A DNA stretch of 64,000 nt. Origin: Tragulus kanchil. Lineage: Eukaryota > Chordata > Mammalia > Artiodactyla > Tragulidae. Position 1 is the first letter of the stretch. Each line of letters opens with the position of its first letter. Shown here piece after piece: positions 1 through 12,289 of this stretch. The translations under genes and the position numbers were made by a program. The DNA lies in the NCBI GenBank assembly GCA_022376925.1, contig JAIOJX010000028.1, forward strand, positions 71,699,001 through 71,763,000. The letters are read 5' to 3'. The notes beneath the pieces are model-generated. The model saw only the letters and a list, made by a program, of their open reading frames with translations. It did no database searches and had not been told where the DNA came from.

Positions 1-535
1 GTATATGATGTTTTCTTCTTTGATTTCAACAAAGAATGTTGTTTATACTCTTACTTAAATTTTTTTGAATTTTGAAGCACATTATGCAGAATTTGCAATA
101 ACATATATAGTTTTTTAATTTCAAAGCCATTTGCAGTGTTTTCCAAGTCTTTAATCTTTATTTCCCTAAAAATAAAAATGCCCTTTTTTTAGATCATGTA
201 AATAATGTATCATAAGCAAAATATATGAACAGAAAAAGAATAAGAAAGGAAGTAAAAATCATTGTTTCAGCACATTAAGATTTTTTTGGTTACCATTTTT
301 ACATAAGTGTGCATATGTAATCACAGTGTTTTGTAGATATTTATTGTGAGAATTCTTTTAAAACAGATCTTTTATGATTTTAAACTGCTGCCTGCCCTTC
401 AGTTCCCTTGAAGATATCAGTATTAATAATTTGATTTTTCCTTCATGCCTTTACATATTATATATTTCATATCATACACCAAAATATATGCATGTATATA
501 CACATACACCAACATATAGATACCAAAGATATTTA
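1..535. other. AT-rich non-coding sequence, no gene seen
   Basis: No splice-flanked coding exon or recognisable young repeat is visible. The stretch is AT-rich, with alternating TA/CA runs near 480-530. If ARL6 extends upstream, this is ARL6 intron; that is inferred from the exon at 9875 starting in mid-codon. Confidence 0.5.
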
Positions 536-846
536 TAGTTATCCCTTGTTATCTGTGGGCGATTGGTAGTAGGATCCCTGAGAATACCAAAATCTGTGGT
601 TGTTCATGTCCTTTATATAAAATGGTGTAGTGTTTGCATATACATATCCTCCCACATAGTATAAATGATCCCTAGATTTCTTACAAAACTTAACAAAATG
701 TAAATACTATGTAAATAATGCCAGTGCATGGTAAGTCCAAGTGTTGCTTTCAGGAACTTTTTGTAATTTTTTTCCCTGAGTAGTTTTCATCCATAGTTGG
801 TTAAATTTGTGGGTGTGGAGTCCGCAAATATGGAGAGCCAACTGTA
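536..846. mobile_element. MER2-type (Tigger/pogo) DNA transposon remnant
   Basis: The left end reads AGTTATCCCTTGTTATCTGT and the right end GGAGAGCCAACTGTA; both resemble the MER2 terminal repeats, and TA dinucleotides flank the element. Internal phrases such as 'ACCAAAATCTGTGG' and 'CCTTTATATAAAATGG' match the MER2 consensus as I recall it. The element is non-autonomous, has no coding capacity, and is an old mammalian insertion. Confidence 0.7.
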
Positions 847-889
847 TAGGGTTGGGGCTTTTGGGACTGTCATTATTATTTCCTTGAAC

Positions 890-1130
890 CGGATCATATT
901 CTCTACACTGTTCTGCATCTTCCTGTTTTCAGATATCACTGCATGGTGGAAATCCTTTCAGGTCAAATTGCATATATATAAGTATTCTTTTTAATAATGC
1001 CTAATATGACATACTATGAATGTATCATAGTTGTATCATTCACCTGTTGCTAGATAACCCCCTCCACCAGCAGTTCTCCAGTATTGTCGTGGGATTCTGC
1101 ATTTCTAACCTTACTCATGCAGAAAGATTT
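890..1130 (-). mobile_element. Probable old L1 ORF2 fragment (antisense)
   Basis: The order of phrases (heart of L1 ORF2 C-terminus in reverse: 'tttttaataatgcctaatatgac', 'ccagcagttctcc') resembles the antisense L1 3' region but is heavily diverged. Assignment is by eye only. Confidence 0.35.
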
Positions 1131-1334
1131 TCAGTGGCCTTTGTACCAGTACTTTTAGAAAATGATTTAAAAGAAATGTGGATTTGTTAGAAAGAAGAAC
1201 AGAAATAGTATAGGGCTTTATAAGAATTCTTGCTGCTTACCCACAATATCTTTGGTATTTTTATTGAATAACCTCAAGTTTTTTCAAATATGTGGGAGCA
1301 AAATTATCCAGCGTGTACTCTTCATACATGAAAC

Positions 1335-1563
1335 GGCTTTCCAGATGGCGCTAGTGGTAAAGCACCTGCCTGTTAGTGCAGGAGACATAAGAGATACAGG
1401 TTCAGTCCCAGGGCTGAGAAGATCCCCTGGAGAAGGGAATGACTACCCACTCCAGTAATTTTGCCTGGAGAATATCATGGACAGAGGAGCCTGGTGGGCT
1501 ACAGTCCATAGAGTTTGTTTGGAATCATACAGAGAGTCAAACACAATTGAGGCGACTTAGCAC
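1335..1563 (+). mobile_element. Bov-tA SINE
   Basis: A tRNA-Glu-like head (ggctttccagatggcgctag, then aagagatacaggttcagtcc as a decayed B box) is followed by the BovA body (gatcccctggagaaggg, ccactccagtaattttgcct, gacagaggagcctggtgggc). This is the ruminant-specific Bov-tA family. Its 3' end is interrupted by a younger CHR-like SINE at 1578. Confidence 0.9.
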
Positions 1564-1577
1564 AGCACAGTACTTTT

Positions 1578-1850
1578 TCGTTGTTGCTGTTTTTTGGCCA
1601 CTTCTATTGGTCTTTCGTTTATTTTCATCCATCTTTGTTCTTTGGCCTGTATGGGCCTCCCATTGCAGTGGCCTTTCTTATCGCAGAGCACCAGCTGTGG
1701 GCACCTGCGCTCCAGAGCTTCGGCTCGATAGTTAAACACATTGGTCCAGCCACTCCACAGCACGAGGAATCTTCCCAGGCCAGGGATCAAACCGGCACCT
1801 CTTGCACTGCAAGGTGGTGTCCTTACCCACTGGACCACCAGAAAAGCCCC
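1578..1850 (-). mobile_element. CHR-like tRNA-derived SINE (unfamiliar body)
   Basis: On the minus strand it begins with a tRNA-like head (ggcttttctggtggtccagt, B box near ggtttgatccc), carries a body with 'gccaaagaacaaagatggat', and ends in a short A-rich tail. It is flanked by a 14-bp target-site duplication AGCACAGTACTTTT (1564-1577 and 1851-1864). It inserted into the 3' end of the neighbouring Bov-tA copy, so it is the younger of the two. Confidence 0.85.
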
Positions 1851-2687
1851 AGCACAGTACTTTTCATGTGACCTTTTCACTTTTGAAAACTTACCGACTT
1901 TTCATCTGGGTTGAGGAGGCATTTTTTATCCTACATTCCCTTTTTGTTAATCTTTCTACTTTCTCCCCCAAAAAAGTCATGACACTCACCAAAAATGAAA
2001 TAACTCTCACCAAATCTGCTTTAAATACAATGGGAACTTTTGTTTCTTCAACTAAAACCTTGTCCCTGAATCTATGTATTTACCGATGCATTTATTTTAT
2101 AGATTAGATTCCCAAAGGAGGGATTTCTTAGCGGAAATATAAATTAAACATTTGTTAAATTGATGTATAAGTTATAATACAGGGAAATGCTCAGATCTTA
2201 AGTATACAGTTCCAGAATGTTAACAAATGCATACACTCATGTAACTACATTCTCCCAGTCAGGAAACAGAACATTTTCATCACTCTAGAAAGTTCTTTCA
2301 TGCCCCTTTCCAATTAGCATCCCCCTGTCAGGGACCAGAAGAACTACTAATCTGAATCAGTCCCCAGAATTTTGCCTGTTCTACAGTTTCATGTAAATGG
2401 GCGGGGATATACATTTTTGTGCCTAGTTTTTTACATTCAGCGTAATGTTTGGGAGACTCACCCATGTTGTTGTATATATCACTTGCTTACTCCTTTTACT
2501 TGCTTTGTAATATTCTACTATATGACTATACCACAGTTTATCTCGTGTTTGGTGATTAATATCTGGGCTGTTCCTAGTTTAGGTCAATTATGAATAAAAC
2601 TGGTATGAACCTATTTTTGAGATATAATTGGCATATAATTTTATCAGTCTCCGGTATTCAGCATAGTAATTTGTTATTTGTATATAT

Positions 2688-2901
2688 AGTTAACCCTTGA
2701 ACAACTGGGATTTGAACTGCACAGGTCTGCTTGTAGGTGAATCTTTTTCAGATAATGCTGCATTAGTACTACACAATCTGAAGCTGACTGAATCTGCAAA
2801 TGTGGAACTGCAGATACAGAGCCCCAGCAATGAAGTTATTCACAGATTTTTGACTGCATGGGTCAGAGTCCCAACCCCCACACTGTGCAAGGGTCAACTG
2901 C
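2688..2901. mobile_element. Tigger-type MITE, copy 1
   Basis: Terminal inverted repeats are visible: AGTTAACCCTTGAACAAC at the left and GTGCAAGGGTCAACTG at the right (its reverse complement starts CAGTTGACCCTTG). These are Tigger2-like termini. It is about 214 bp long, has no transposase, and sits inside the antisense L1. Confidence 0.8.
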
Positions 2902-3772
2902 GTTGCAAAATGATCACCATCAGTCTAGTTAACATTCATCAGGACATACAGTTAAAAAACTTTTTTTTTTCATGTAATGAGAACTTTTAAGAAATACTTT
3001 TAGCAACTTTCCAGTACATAATGCAGTATTATTGACTCTGGTCACCATGGTATCCATTACATCTCATAAATTATTTAATGACTGGAAGTTGGTACTTTCT
3101 GACCCCTTTCACCCATTTCAAGCCCCAGTTGCCTCTGTCAACAACCAGTTTCTTCTCCACATCCATCAGTGTGTTTTTTTTCCTTTAGATTTCACATGTA
3201 AGTGAAATCATATGGTATTTGTCTTTTTCGAACTTAACTTCACTTAGCATAGTGGGTTTTGATTTTGTCATTCTCTATCTTGTAATGACCTATTCTAATT
3301 TTGTATTTGGGTTGTAGAGACTCATAAAATGACTTGAAGAGTACTTAATACTCCTCTTTTTAGTCTTTCATGGTTCGGATTTGTGTAGAATTGGTTTTTT
3401 AATATTTCTTAAACATTAAATAAAATCTACTAATGAGTTCCCCCCGGGAAAATTTTGCCCCTGTTCTACAGTTTCATGTAAATGGGCGGGGATATACATT
3501 TTTGTGCCTAGTTTTTTACATTCAGCGTAATGTTTGGGAGACTCACCCATGTTGTTGTATATATCACTTGCTTACTCCTTTTACTTGCTTTGTAATATTC
3601 TACTATATGACTATACCACAGTTTATCTCGTGTTTGGTGATTAATATCTGGGCTGTTCCTAGTTTAGGTCAATTATGAATAAAACTGGTATGAACCTATT
3701 TTTGAGATATAATTGGCATATAATTTTATCAGTCTCCGGTATTCAGCATAGTAATTTGTTATTTGTATATAT

Positions 3773-3986
3773 AGTTAACCCTTGAACAACTGGGATTTGA
3801 ACTGCACAGGTCTGCTTGTAGGTGAATCTTTTTCAGATAATGCTGCATTAGTACTACACAATCTGAAGCTGACTGAATCTGCAAATGTGGAACTGCAGAT
3901 ACAGAGCCCCAGCAATGAAGTTATTCACAGATTTTTGACTGCATGGGTCAGAGTCCCAACCCCCACACTGTGCAAGGGTCAACTGC
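3773..3986. mobile_element. Tigger-type MITE, copy 2
   Basis: Same element as at 2688-2901, carried along in the second copy of tandem duplication A rather than by a separate transposition. It has identical termini. Confidence 0.8.
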
Positions 3987-4124
3987 GTTGCAAAATGATC
4001 ACCATCAGTCTAGTTAACATTCATCAGGACATACAGTTAAAAAACTTTTTTTTTTCATGTAATGAGAACTTTTAAGAAATACTTTTAGCAACTTTCCAGT
4101 ACATAATGCAGTATTATTGACTCT

Positions 4125-6448
4125 GGTCACCATGGTATCCATTACATCTCATAAATTATTTAATGACTGGAAGTTGGTACTTTCTGACCCCTTTCACCCA
4201 TTTCAAGCCCCAGCTGCCTCTGTCAACAACCAGTTTCTTCTCCACATCCATCAGTGTGTTTTTTTTCCTTTAGATTTCACATGTAAGTGAAATCATATGG
4301 TATTTGTCTTTTTCGAACTTAACTTCACTTAGCATAGTGGGTTTTGATTTTGTCATTCTCTATCTTGTAATGACCTATTCTAATTTTGTATTTGGGTTGT
4401 AGAGACTCATAAAATGACTTGAAGAGTACTTAATACTCCTCTTTTTAGTCTTTCATGGTTCGGATTTGTGTAGAATTGGTAATATTTCTTAAACATTAAA
4501 TAAAATCTACTAATGAAGCCATCAGGGTTAGAATTTCGTGTGGATAATAATTGGGGGCATGAATTATAAATTCCATTGCTTTAAAAGAAATAAGGCTATT
4601 AAAGTTCCATGTTTCTTCTTGAGTCACTTCCAGTAATTTGTAACCAAATCTATTAATTTGTTAATTTGTATTAGTTGTGAAATGTATTGGTATAAAATTG
4701 TAACCTCTCAACCTCATCTCATTATCCTAGTAATATCTGTAAGACCTGTATAATGTACATATCTTCTGTCATTTCTAATATTGGTAATTAATATTTCCTC
4801 CCTTTTTTCTTGCTCCATGTCTTAGAGAGTTTATGGTTTTACTAATTTTCCAATAAAAATTACTGACTTCAGTGAATTCCTCAGTGGTGTGTCTTTTCAG
4901 AACTTCATTAATTTTTGTTCTTTTTTTATATGAACTTTTGTTTTTAATTTGAAATTTCAGTATTTAACTTTATTTTCTCTTATCGTTTTCAGATGGAAGT
5001 AGAAATCATTGACTTTATACATTTCTTTTTTATAAAGTGTTTTATGCTTTTCTAATAAAAGAATTTAAAGTAGTACATATTTTCTGAGGATTTAACTATA
5101 TCTCACAAATTCTGATATATGTCTTTATTATTTGGCTCTAAGTATTTTCTTGACTTACCTTGTAAATTCTTCTTTGATGCTTGGATTATTTAGTAGTGTA
5201 TTGTTACTTAATTTCTGAAATGTTTGTAATTTTTGGGTGTCTTTTCATTGTTGATTTCTAATTTAATTCAGTTTGATCAAAGAACCGGTCACCATGGTAT
5301 CCATTACATCTCATAAATTATTTAATGACTGGAAGTTGGTACTTTCTGACCCCTTTCACCCATTTCAAGCCCCAGCTGCCTCTGTCAACAACCAGTTTCT
5401 TCTCCACATCCATCAGTGTGTTTTTTTTCCTTTAGATTTCACATGTAAGTGAAATCATATGGTATTTGTCTTTTTCGAACTTAACTTCACTTAGCATAGT
5501 GGGTTTTGATTTTGTCATTCTCTATCTTGTAATGACCTATTCTAATTTTGTATTTGGGTTGTAGAGACTCATAAAATGACTTGAAGAGTACTTAATACTC
5601 CTCTTTTTAGTCTTTCATGGTTCGGATTTGTGTAGAATTGGTAATATTTCTTAAACATTAAATAAAATCTACTAATGAAGCCATCAGGGTTAGAATTTCG
5701 TGTGGATAATAATTGGGGGCATGAATTATAAATTCCATTGCTTTAAAAGAAATAAGGCTATTAAAGTTCCATGTTTCTTCTTGAGTCACTTCCAGTAATT
5801 TGTAACCAAATCTATTAATTTGTTAATTTGTATTAGTTGTGAAATGTATTGGTATAAAATTGTAACCTCTCAACCTCATCTCATTATCCTAGTAATATCT
5901 GTAAGACCTGTATGATGTACATATCTTCTGTCATTTCTAATATTGGTAATTAATATTTCCTCCCTTTTTTCTTGCTCCATGTCTTAGAGAGTTTATGGTT
6001 TTACTAATTTTCCAATAAAAATTACTGACTTCAGTGAATTCCTCAGTGGTGTGTCTTTTCAGAACTTCATTAATTTTTGTTCTTTTTTTATATGAACTTT
6101 TGTTTTTAATTTGAAATTTCAGTATTTAACTTTATTTTCTCTTATCGTTTTCAGATGGAAGTAGAAATCATTGACTTTATACATTTCTTTTTTATAAAGT
6201 GTTTTATGCTTTTCTAATAAAAGAATTTAAAGTAGTACATATTTTCTGAGGATTTAACTATATCTCACAAATTCTGATATATGTCTTTATTATTTGGCTC
6301 TAAGTATTTTCTTGACTTACCTTGTAAATTCTTCTTTGATGCTTGGATTATTTAGTAGTGTATTGTTACTTAATTTCTGAAATGTTTGTAATTTTTGGGT
6401 GTCTTTTCATTGTTGATTTCTAATTTAATTCAGTTTGATCAAAGAACC
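4125..6448. repeat. Tandem duplication B, period 1162 bp
   Basis: Copy 1 is 4125-5286 and copy 2 is 5287-6448, joined without filler between 'aaagaacc' and 'ggtcaccatgg'. The spacing is exactly 1162 bp at both ends. One visible substitution is 'ctgtataatg' (4749 region) against 'ctgtatgatg'. Copy 1 overlaps copy 2 of duplication A, so 'ggtcaccatggtatccatta' is present three times (from about 3041, 4125 and 5287). Confidence 0.95.
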
Positions 6449-6610
6449 TATTCTGCATGATTTTTATTCTTAGAAATATATGACCTAATGCGTATGGTTG
6501 AGCATGGTGAATGTTCCATCTGCAGTTCCATAGAATGTTTATCTTGGGTGAAGAGTGTTCTGTAAATATCAGTTGATAGTGTTATTCACATCTTCCATGT
6601 CCTATTTTAT
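4516..6610 (-). mobile_element. Decayed antisense L1 ORF2, reverse-transcriptase-side region
   Basis: In reverse this matches the order of L1 ORF2 landmarks: 'ttttccaataaaaattactg', 'cacaaattctgatatatg', 'tcttctttgatgcttggatt', 'tgttgatttctaatttaatt', 'ggtgaatgttccat', 'agttgatagtgttattcac'. Frames are broken throughout. The interval is enlarged by duplication B. Confidence 0.75.
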
Positions 6611-6752
6611 TGTGGTAGAGTTAATGTACAGTATCATATAAGTTTCATGTGTACCACATGGTGATTCACAGTTTTTTATATTCCCTTTATGCTTAATGCA
6701 AAATATTGCCTGTATTACCTGTGTTATACAATATATTCTTATAGCTTATTTA

Positions 6753-6983
6753 TGTATTTATTTACGAATTTTGGCCTCTTTTAATTGAATTTTTTTTCCA
6801 TCCATCTTTATTCTTCAGCCTGTGTGGGCCTCCCTTCGCAGTGCTCCAGAGCACTGGCTCTTAATTACATACACCGGTCCAGCCACTCCGGGGCACATGG
6901 GATCTTCCCAGGCCAAGGATGGAACCAGTGCCCCTTGCACTGCAAGGCGGACTCTTTACCCACTGGACCACCAGAGAAGCCCC
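6753..6983 (-). mobile_element. CHR-like SINE (unfamiliar body), copy 1
   Basis: Minus-strand head ggcttctctggtggtccagt, B-box region ggttccatcc (decayed), body with 'gaagaataaagatggatgg'. It lacks part of the middle of the body seen in the copy at 25334. It is inserted in the L1 3' region. Confidence 0.8.
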
Positions 6984-7801
6984 TGATTTATTTTATACAT
7001 AGTAGTTTGTACCTCTTAATCCTCTACCCCTAACTTGCTCCTCTACCCTTCTCTCTGCAGTGGTAGCCATTAGTTTGCTACCCATGTCTGTGAATCTGTT
7101 TCTTTTTTGTTACATTCAGGAATGTGTATTTTTTTATATGAACTTTTGTTTTTAATTTGAAATTTTAAAAGTATTTAACTTTATTTTCTCTTATCGTTTT
7201 CAGATGGAAGTAGAAATCATTGACTTTATACATTTCTTTTTTATAAAGTGTTTTATGCTTTTCTAATAAAAGAATTTAAAGTAGTACATATTTTCTGAGG
7301 ATTTAACTATATCTCACAAATTCTGATATATGTCTTTATTATTTGGCTCTAAGTATTTTCTTGACTTACCTTGTAAATTCTTCTTTGATGCTTGGATTAT
7401 TTAGTAGTGTATTGTTACTTAATTTCTGAAATGTTTGTAATTTTTGGGTGTCTTTTCATTGTTGATTTCTAATTTAATTCAGTTTGATCAAAGAACCTAT
7501 TCTGCATGATTTTTATTCTTAGAAATATATGACCTAATGCGTATGGTTGAGCATGGTGAATGTTCCATCTGCAGTTCCATAGAATGTTTATCTTGGGTGA
7601 AGAGTGTTCTGTAAATATCAGTTGATAGTGTTATTCACATCTTCCATGTCCTATTTTATTGTGGTAGAGTTAATGTACAGTATCATATAAGTTTCATGTG
7701 TACCACATGGTGATTCACAGTTTTTTATATTCCCTTTATGCTTAATGCAAAATATTGCCTGTATTACCTGTGTTATACAATATATTCTTATAGCTTATTT
7801 A

Positions 7802-8033
7802 TGTATTTATTTACGAATTTTGGCCTCTTTTAATTGAATTTTTTTTCCATCCATCTTTATTCTTCAGCCTGTGTGGGCCTCCCTTCGCAGTGCTCCAGAG
7901 CACTGGCTCTTAATTACATACACCGGTCCAGCCACTCCGGGGCACATGGGATCTTCCCAGGCCAAGGATGGAACCAGTGCCCCTTGCACTGCAAGGCGGA
8001 CTCTTTACCCACTGGACCACCAGAGAAGCCCCT
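7802..8033 (-). mobile_element. CHR-like SINE (unfamiliar body), copy 2
   Basis: Copy of the SINE at 6753-6983 created by tandem duplication C. It sits in the same L1 flank, so it is not an independent insertion. Confidence 0.8.
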
Positions 8034-8180
8034 GATTTATTTTATACATAGTAGTTTGTACCTTTTAATCCTCTACCCCTAACTTGCTCCTCTACCCTTC
8101 TCTCTGCAGTGGTAGCCATTAGTTTGCTACCCATGTCTGTGAATCTGTTTCTTTTTTGTTACATTCAGGAATGTGTATTT

Positions 8181-9150
8181 TTTTAGATTCTACATGAAAG
8201 TGATATCATACAGTATTTGTCTTTTTCTGTGTTACTTATTTTATTCATCGTAACACCCTCCAAGTCCATCCATGTTGTTGGAAATGGTGATATTTAATTC
8301 TTTTTTATAGCTGAGTAGTATACCATTGTATGTATGTACTACATCTTCTTCATCTGTCCATCTTAGGTTGCTTTTATAGCTTAACAATTTTAAATAATGC
8401 TGCTGTGAACATTATGATATGTGTATCATTTCAAATTAGTTTTTTTTATAACTACCCAGGAGTGGAACTGCTGACTCATATGATGGTTACACTTTTAGTT
8501 TTCTAAGAAATCTCAACTCTGTTTTCCATAGTAGCTGCATCAATTTACATTCCAACCAACTGTATATAAGGATTTCTTTTTCTCTGCGTGTGCACCAGCA
8601 TTTGTTATTTGTGTTCTTTTGGATGACAGGCATTCTGACAGATGTGAGGTGATATTTCATTGCAATTTTAATTTGCATTTTTAGTATATATCTATTAAGT
8701 TGGTCTAATGTGTATTTTAACGCTACTATTTCCTTATTGATTTTGAATCTGAATCATCTGTCCATTGTTGGAAGGGGGCAGTTAAAGACCTTTGCTATTA
8801 TTATGTTACTGTTAATTTCTATCTTTATATCTCTTGCTATTTGCTTTATATATTTAAGTGGTCCTATGTTGAGTGTGTATATATTTACAGCTATTTTTAT
8901 CTCCTTGGATCGATCCCGTGGCCACTGTTTAATGTCCTTCTTTGTCTCTTGTTACAGCCTTTATTTTGAAGTCTCTTTTGACTTATATATGCATTTCTGC
9001 TCCACTATTTTTTTTTTAATTTCCATTTGCATGAAGTATCTTTTTCCATGCTCTCACTTTCAATTTGTTTCTTTGGATTTGAGGTGAATCTTTTGTAGGT
9101 AACATATGTATGGGTCTTTTTAAAAACTCTATTCAGCTACTGTCTGCCCT
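8181..9150 (-). mobile_element. Antisense L1 ORF2 fragments
   Basis: 8181-8697 reads as the L1 ORF2 C-terminal end in reverse ('ccaagtccatccatgttgtt', 'ctgagtagtataccattgta', 'attccaaccaactgtatata'). At about 8697 it jumps to a mid-ORF2 section ('cctttgctattattatgtta', 'ttttgtaggtaacatatgta'), implying an internal deletion or two separate insertions. No intact frame is present. Confidence 0.75.
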
Positions 9151-9167
9151 TTTTTAAAAAAATAAAT

Positions 9168-9467
9168 AAATCTTTTTTTTTTTTTTTTGTAATTTTTGTC
9201 CTCTTTTATTGGTTTTTTATCTGTTTATTTTCATCCATCTTTGTTCTTTGGCCTGTGTAGGCCTCCCGTTGAAGTGGCCTCTCCCGTTGAAGTGACCTCT
9301 CTCATAGCAGAGCACCAGCTCTGGGCACATATGCTCCAGAGCGCTGGCTTGTAATTGGATGCACCGGTCCACTGCTCCGCGGCATGTGGGATCTTCCCGG
9401 GCCAGGGATCAAACTGGTGCCCCTTGAACTGCAAGGTGGACTCTACCTACTGGACCACCAGGGAAGC
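9168..9467 (-). mobile_element. CHR-like SINE (unfamiliar body), copy 1
   Basis: Minus-strand head gcttccctggtggtccagta, B box near gtttgatccct, body 'ggccaaagaacaaagatgga', then an A-rich tail that is a T run on the plus strand (9174-9190). A 16-bp internal repeat ('tcccgttgaagtg') is visible at 9268-9296. Confidence 0.85.
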
Positions 9468-9834
9468 ACACTCTCTGCCTTCTGATTATTTAGTCCATTT
9501 ACCTTGTTAATCCTCCTTCTATATAATATTTCTGTTTGAAGTTTTCTTCCTTCTTATTGACAGTAAAAATGAAACAAAATGTTTGACTCTTTGCTGAATG
9601 CTGTTTAGTAACTGTTTAATAAAGCCCTTTACTCCCACCTCATCTGTGATTTACAGTTCTAACAAGAGGGCAGATACTCTTAGGAAGGAGTATATTTTAA
9701 ATTCTATTGCTACTTAAATACATGCGTAACAGTGTATGTCTTTAAATGTTTGTGTGTATGTGATATGGGAAGACGTGATTGAAAAACAATTTTAGTAAAT
9801 TTCAGTTTTAAAATTTTTGGAGAAAATAATCTAA

Positions 9835-10005
<171 letters not shown>

Positions 10006-10375
10006 TAAAGTTTTCAGTTTACTTTCCATTTTATCATTCTGAAAAGTCTCCACACTTGAAGGTTTTTTTCCAAGCTTACTAAATAAGTGACTTTACAGCT
10101 ATTTTTATCTCCTTGGATCGATCCCGTGGCCACTGTTTAATGTCCTTCTTTGTCTCTTGTTACAGCCTTTATTTTGAAGTCTCTTTTGACTTATATATGC
10201 ATTTCTGCTCCACTATTTTTTTTTTAATTTCCATTTGCATGAAGTATCTTTTTCCATGCTCTCACTTTCAATTTGTTTCTTTGGATTTGAGGTGAATCTT
10301 TTGTAGGTAACATATGTATGGGTCTTTTTAAAAACTCTATTCAGCTACTGTCTGCCCTTTTTTAAAAAAATAAAT

Positions 10376-10674
10376 AAATCTTTTTTTTTTTTTTTGTAAT
10401 TTTTGTCCTCTTTTATTGGTTTTTTATCTGTTTATTTTCATCCATCTTTGTTCTTTGGCCTGTGTAGGCCTCCCGTTGAAGTGGCCTCTCCCGTTGAAGT
10501 GACCTCTCTCATAGCAGAGCACCAGCTCTGGGCACATATGCTCCAGAGCGCTGGCTTGTAATTGGATGCACCGGTCCACTGCTCCGCGGCATGTGGGATC
10601 TTCCCGGGCCAGGGATCAAACTGGTGCCCCTTGAACTGCAAGGTGGACTCTACCTACTGGACCACCAGGGAAGC
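10376..10674 (-). mobile_element. CHR-like SINE (unfamiliar body), copy 2
   Basis: Same insertion as 9168-9467, repeated within tandem duplication D; the T run at its tail differs slightly in length. Confidence 0.85.
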
Positions 10675-11041
10675 ACACTCTCTGCCTTCTGATTATTTAG
10701 TCCATTTACCTTGTTAATCCTCCTTCTATATAATATTTCTGTTTGAAGTTTTCTTCCTTCTTATTGACAGTAAAAATGAAACAAAATGTTTGACTCTTTG
10801 CTGAATGCTGTTTAGTAACTGTTTAATAAAGCCCTTTACTCCCACCTCATCTGTGATTTACAGTTCTAACAAGAGGGCAGATACTCTTAGGAAGGAGTAT
10901 ATTTTAAATTCTATTGCTACTTAAATACATGCGTAACAGTGTATGTCTTTAAATGTTTGTGTGTATGTGATATGGGAAGACGTGATTGAAAAACAATTTT
11001 AGTAAATTTCAGTTTTAAAATTTTTGGAGAAAATAATCTAA

Positions 11042-11212
<171 letters not shown>

Positions 11213-11669
11213 TAAAGTTTTCAGTTTACTTTCCATTTTATCATTCTGAAAAGTCTCCACACTTGAAGGTTTTTTTCCAAGCTTACTAAATAAGTGACTT
11301 AACATGGTAGGATGAAAGGTAAGGATTTTATTGTATAAAATTGTAGTGTTGCAGGTATTTGTTAATATATTACTGTTAAAACATTTTCGAATCTTTTCAG
11401 GAATAAAAAAATAAAAACAACTCTTTAAAAGTCTTAACTTAAAATCTGCTTACTCACCCAGCCTCAATCACACTGACTTCCTTCTGCACTTTAAATCAGC
11501 TAGCCACCATCTCAAGGCACCTGTACTTGTTACTCCCTTTGTCTGAATCATTTTTTAAACTAATTTTTCTGCTAACTCTTGCACTTCCTTCAAGAAAGAG
11601 ACCTTTCTTGATAACTGAAATACCACTATAACTTACCCATCTCTTGTTTTTTTTTTTAAAAGAAGAAAA

Positions 11670-11926
11670 AACACATTTATTTTACTTACTTATTTATTTA
11701 TTTTCATCCGTCTCCTTTGCCATGTGTGGGCCTCCCATTGCAGTGACCTCTCTACTTGCAGATCACCATCTCTGGGCATATGCACTCCAGAGCGCTGGCT
11801 TGTAATTGGATACTCCGGTCCAGCCGCTCCACGACATGTGGAATCTTCTGGGCCAGGCAGAGATCAAACCGGTGCCCCTTGCACTGCAAGGCAGACTCTT
11901 CACCCACTGAACCACCAGGGAAGCCC
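11670..11926 (-). mobile_element. CHR-like SINE (unfamiliar body), first of a same-site pair
   Basis: Minus-strand head gggcttccctggtggttcag, body 'gcaaaggagacggatgaaaa' and a (TAAA)n-type tail. Flanked by 'cccatctct' at 11637 and 11926, a target sequence that occurs a third time after the next SINE. Confidence 0.8.
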
Positions 11927-11950
11927 CCATCTCTTTTTCTTTTTTCTTTT

Positions 11951-12207
11951 GGCCACTTCTGTTGATCTTTCATTCATCCATTTCCATCCATCTTTGTTCT
12001 GTTGGCCTGTGCAGGCCTCCCATCACAGTGGCCTCTGTTGTCGCAGAGCACCGGCTCTGGGCACATGCACTCCAGAGCTCCGGCTCAGTAGTTGGACACA
12101 TTGGTCCAGCTGCTCTGCGGCACGTGGAACCCTCCCAGGCCAGGGATCAAACTGGTGCCCCTTGCTCTGCAAGGCAGTCCTTACCCACTGGACCACCAGG
12201 GAAGCCC
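11951..12207 (-). mobile_element. CHR-like SINE (unfamiliar body), second of a same-site pair
   Basis: Minus-strand head gggcttccctggtggtccag, B box gtttgatccct, body 'ggccaacagaacaaagatgg', end 'gaccaatggaagtggcc'-like. It is followed by 'ccccatctcttgttttt', the same target sequence that precedes the previous SINE. Confidence 0.85.
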
Positions 12208-12289
12208 AGCCCCCCATCTCTTGTTTTTAATCCTTACTTTGCTTTATTTTTCTGTTGCCATATGACCTCTTCTTTTTTCTTTTCTGTTG

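Larger units (their letters stand above)
2195..4515 (-). mobile_element. Decayed antisense L1, 3' end and ORF2 C-terminal part
   Basis: The plus strand reads as the reverse complement of an L1 3' end: 'cactcatgtaactacattc', 'tttcatgtaaatgg', 'cacccatgttgttgtat', 'catatggtatttgtcttttt', 'cttcacttagcatagt'. No intact reading frame remains. A Tigger-type element is inserted inside it, and most of the stretch is present twice because of the tandem duplication at 2368-4516. Confidence 0.75.
2368..4516. repeat. Tandem duplication A, period about 1085 bp
   Basis: Copy 1 is 2368-3436 and copy 2 is 3451-4516, head to tail and nearly identical. Visible differences include T/C in 'cccagttgcc' (3127 region) against 'cccagctgcc' and a run of six T near 3397 missing from copy 2. 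A GC-rich 14-bp filler (3437-3450) not found in either copy joins them. Confidence 0.95.
6083..8180. repeat. Tandem duplication C, period about 1049 bp
   Basis: Copy 1 is 6083-7128 and copy 2 is 7129-8180. The junction lies in a run of T ('gtgtatttttttatatgaac'). Differences include a small insertion after 'gaaatttt' in copy 2 (7165 region) and C/T in 'gtacctcttaatcc' against 'gtaccttttaatcc'. Confidence 0.95.
6611..8180 (-). mobile_element. Second antisense L1 3' UTR fragment
   Basis: 'attgtggtagagttaatgta' through 'cccatgtctgtgaatctgtt' reads as an L1 3' untranslated region in reverse. It is split by a CHR-like SINE and doubled by tandem duplication C. Confidence 0.55.

Noticed and set aside
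10113..10295. Hydrophobic open frames in L1 regions (8710-9087, 10113-10295, 34479-34997)
   Set aside because: They are antisense readings of L1 ORF2 or its 3' UTR, or of the retrocopy. Hydrophobicity comes from T-rich sequence.
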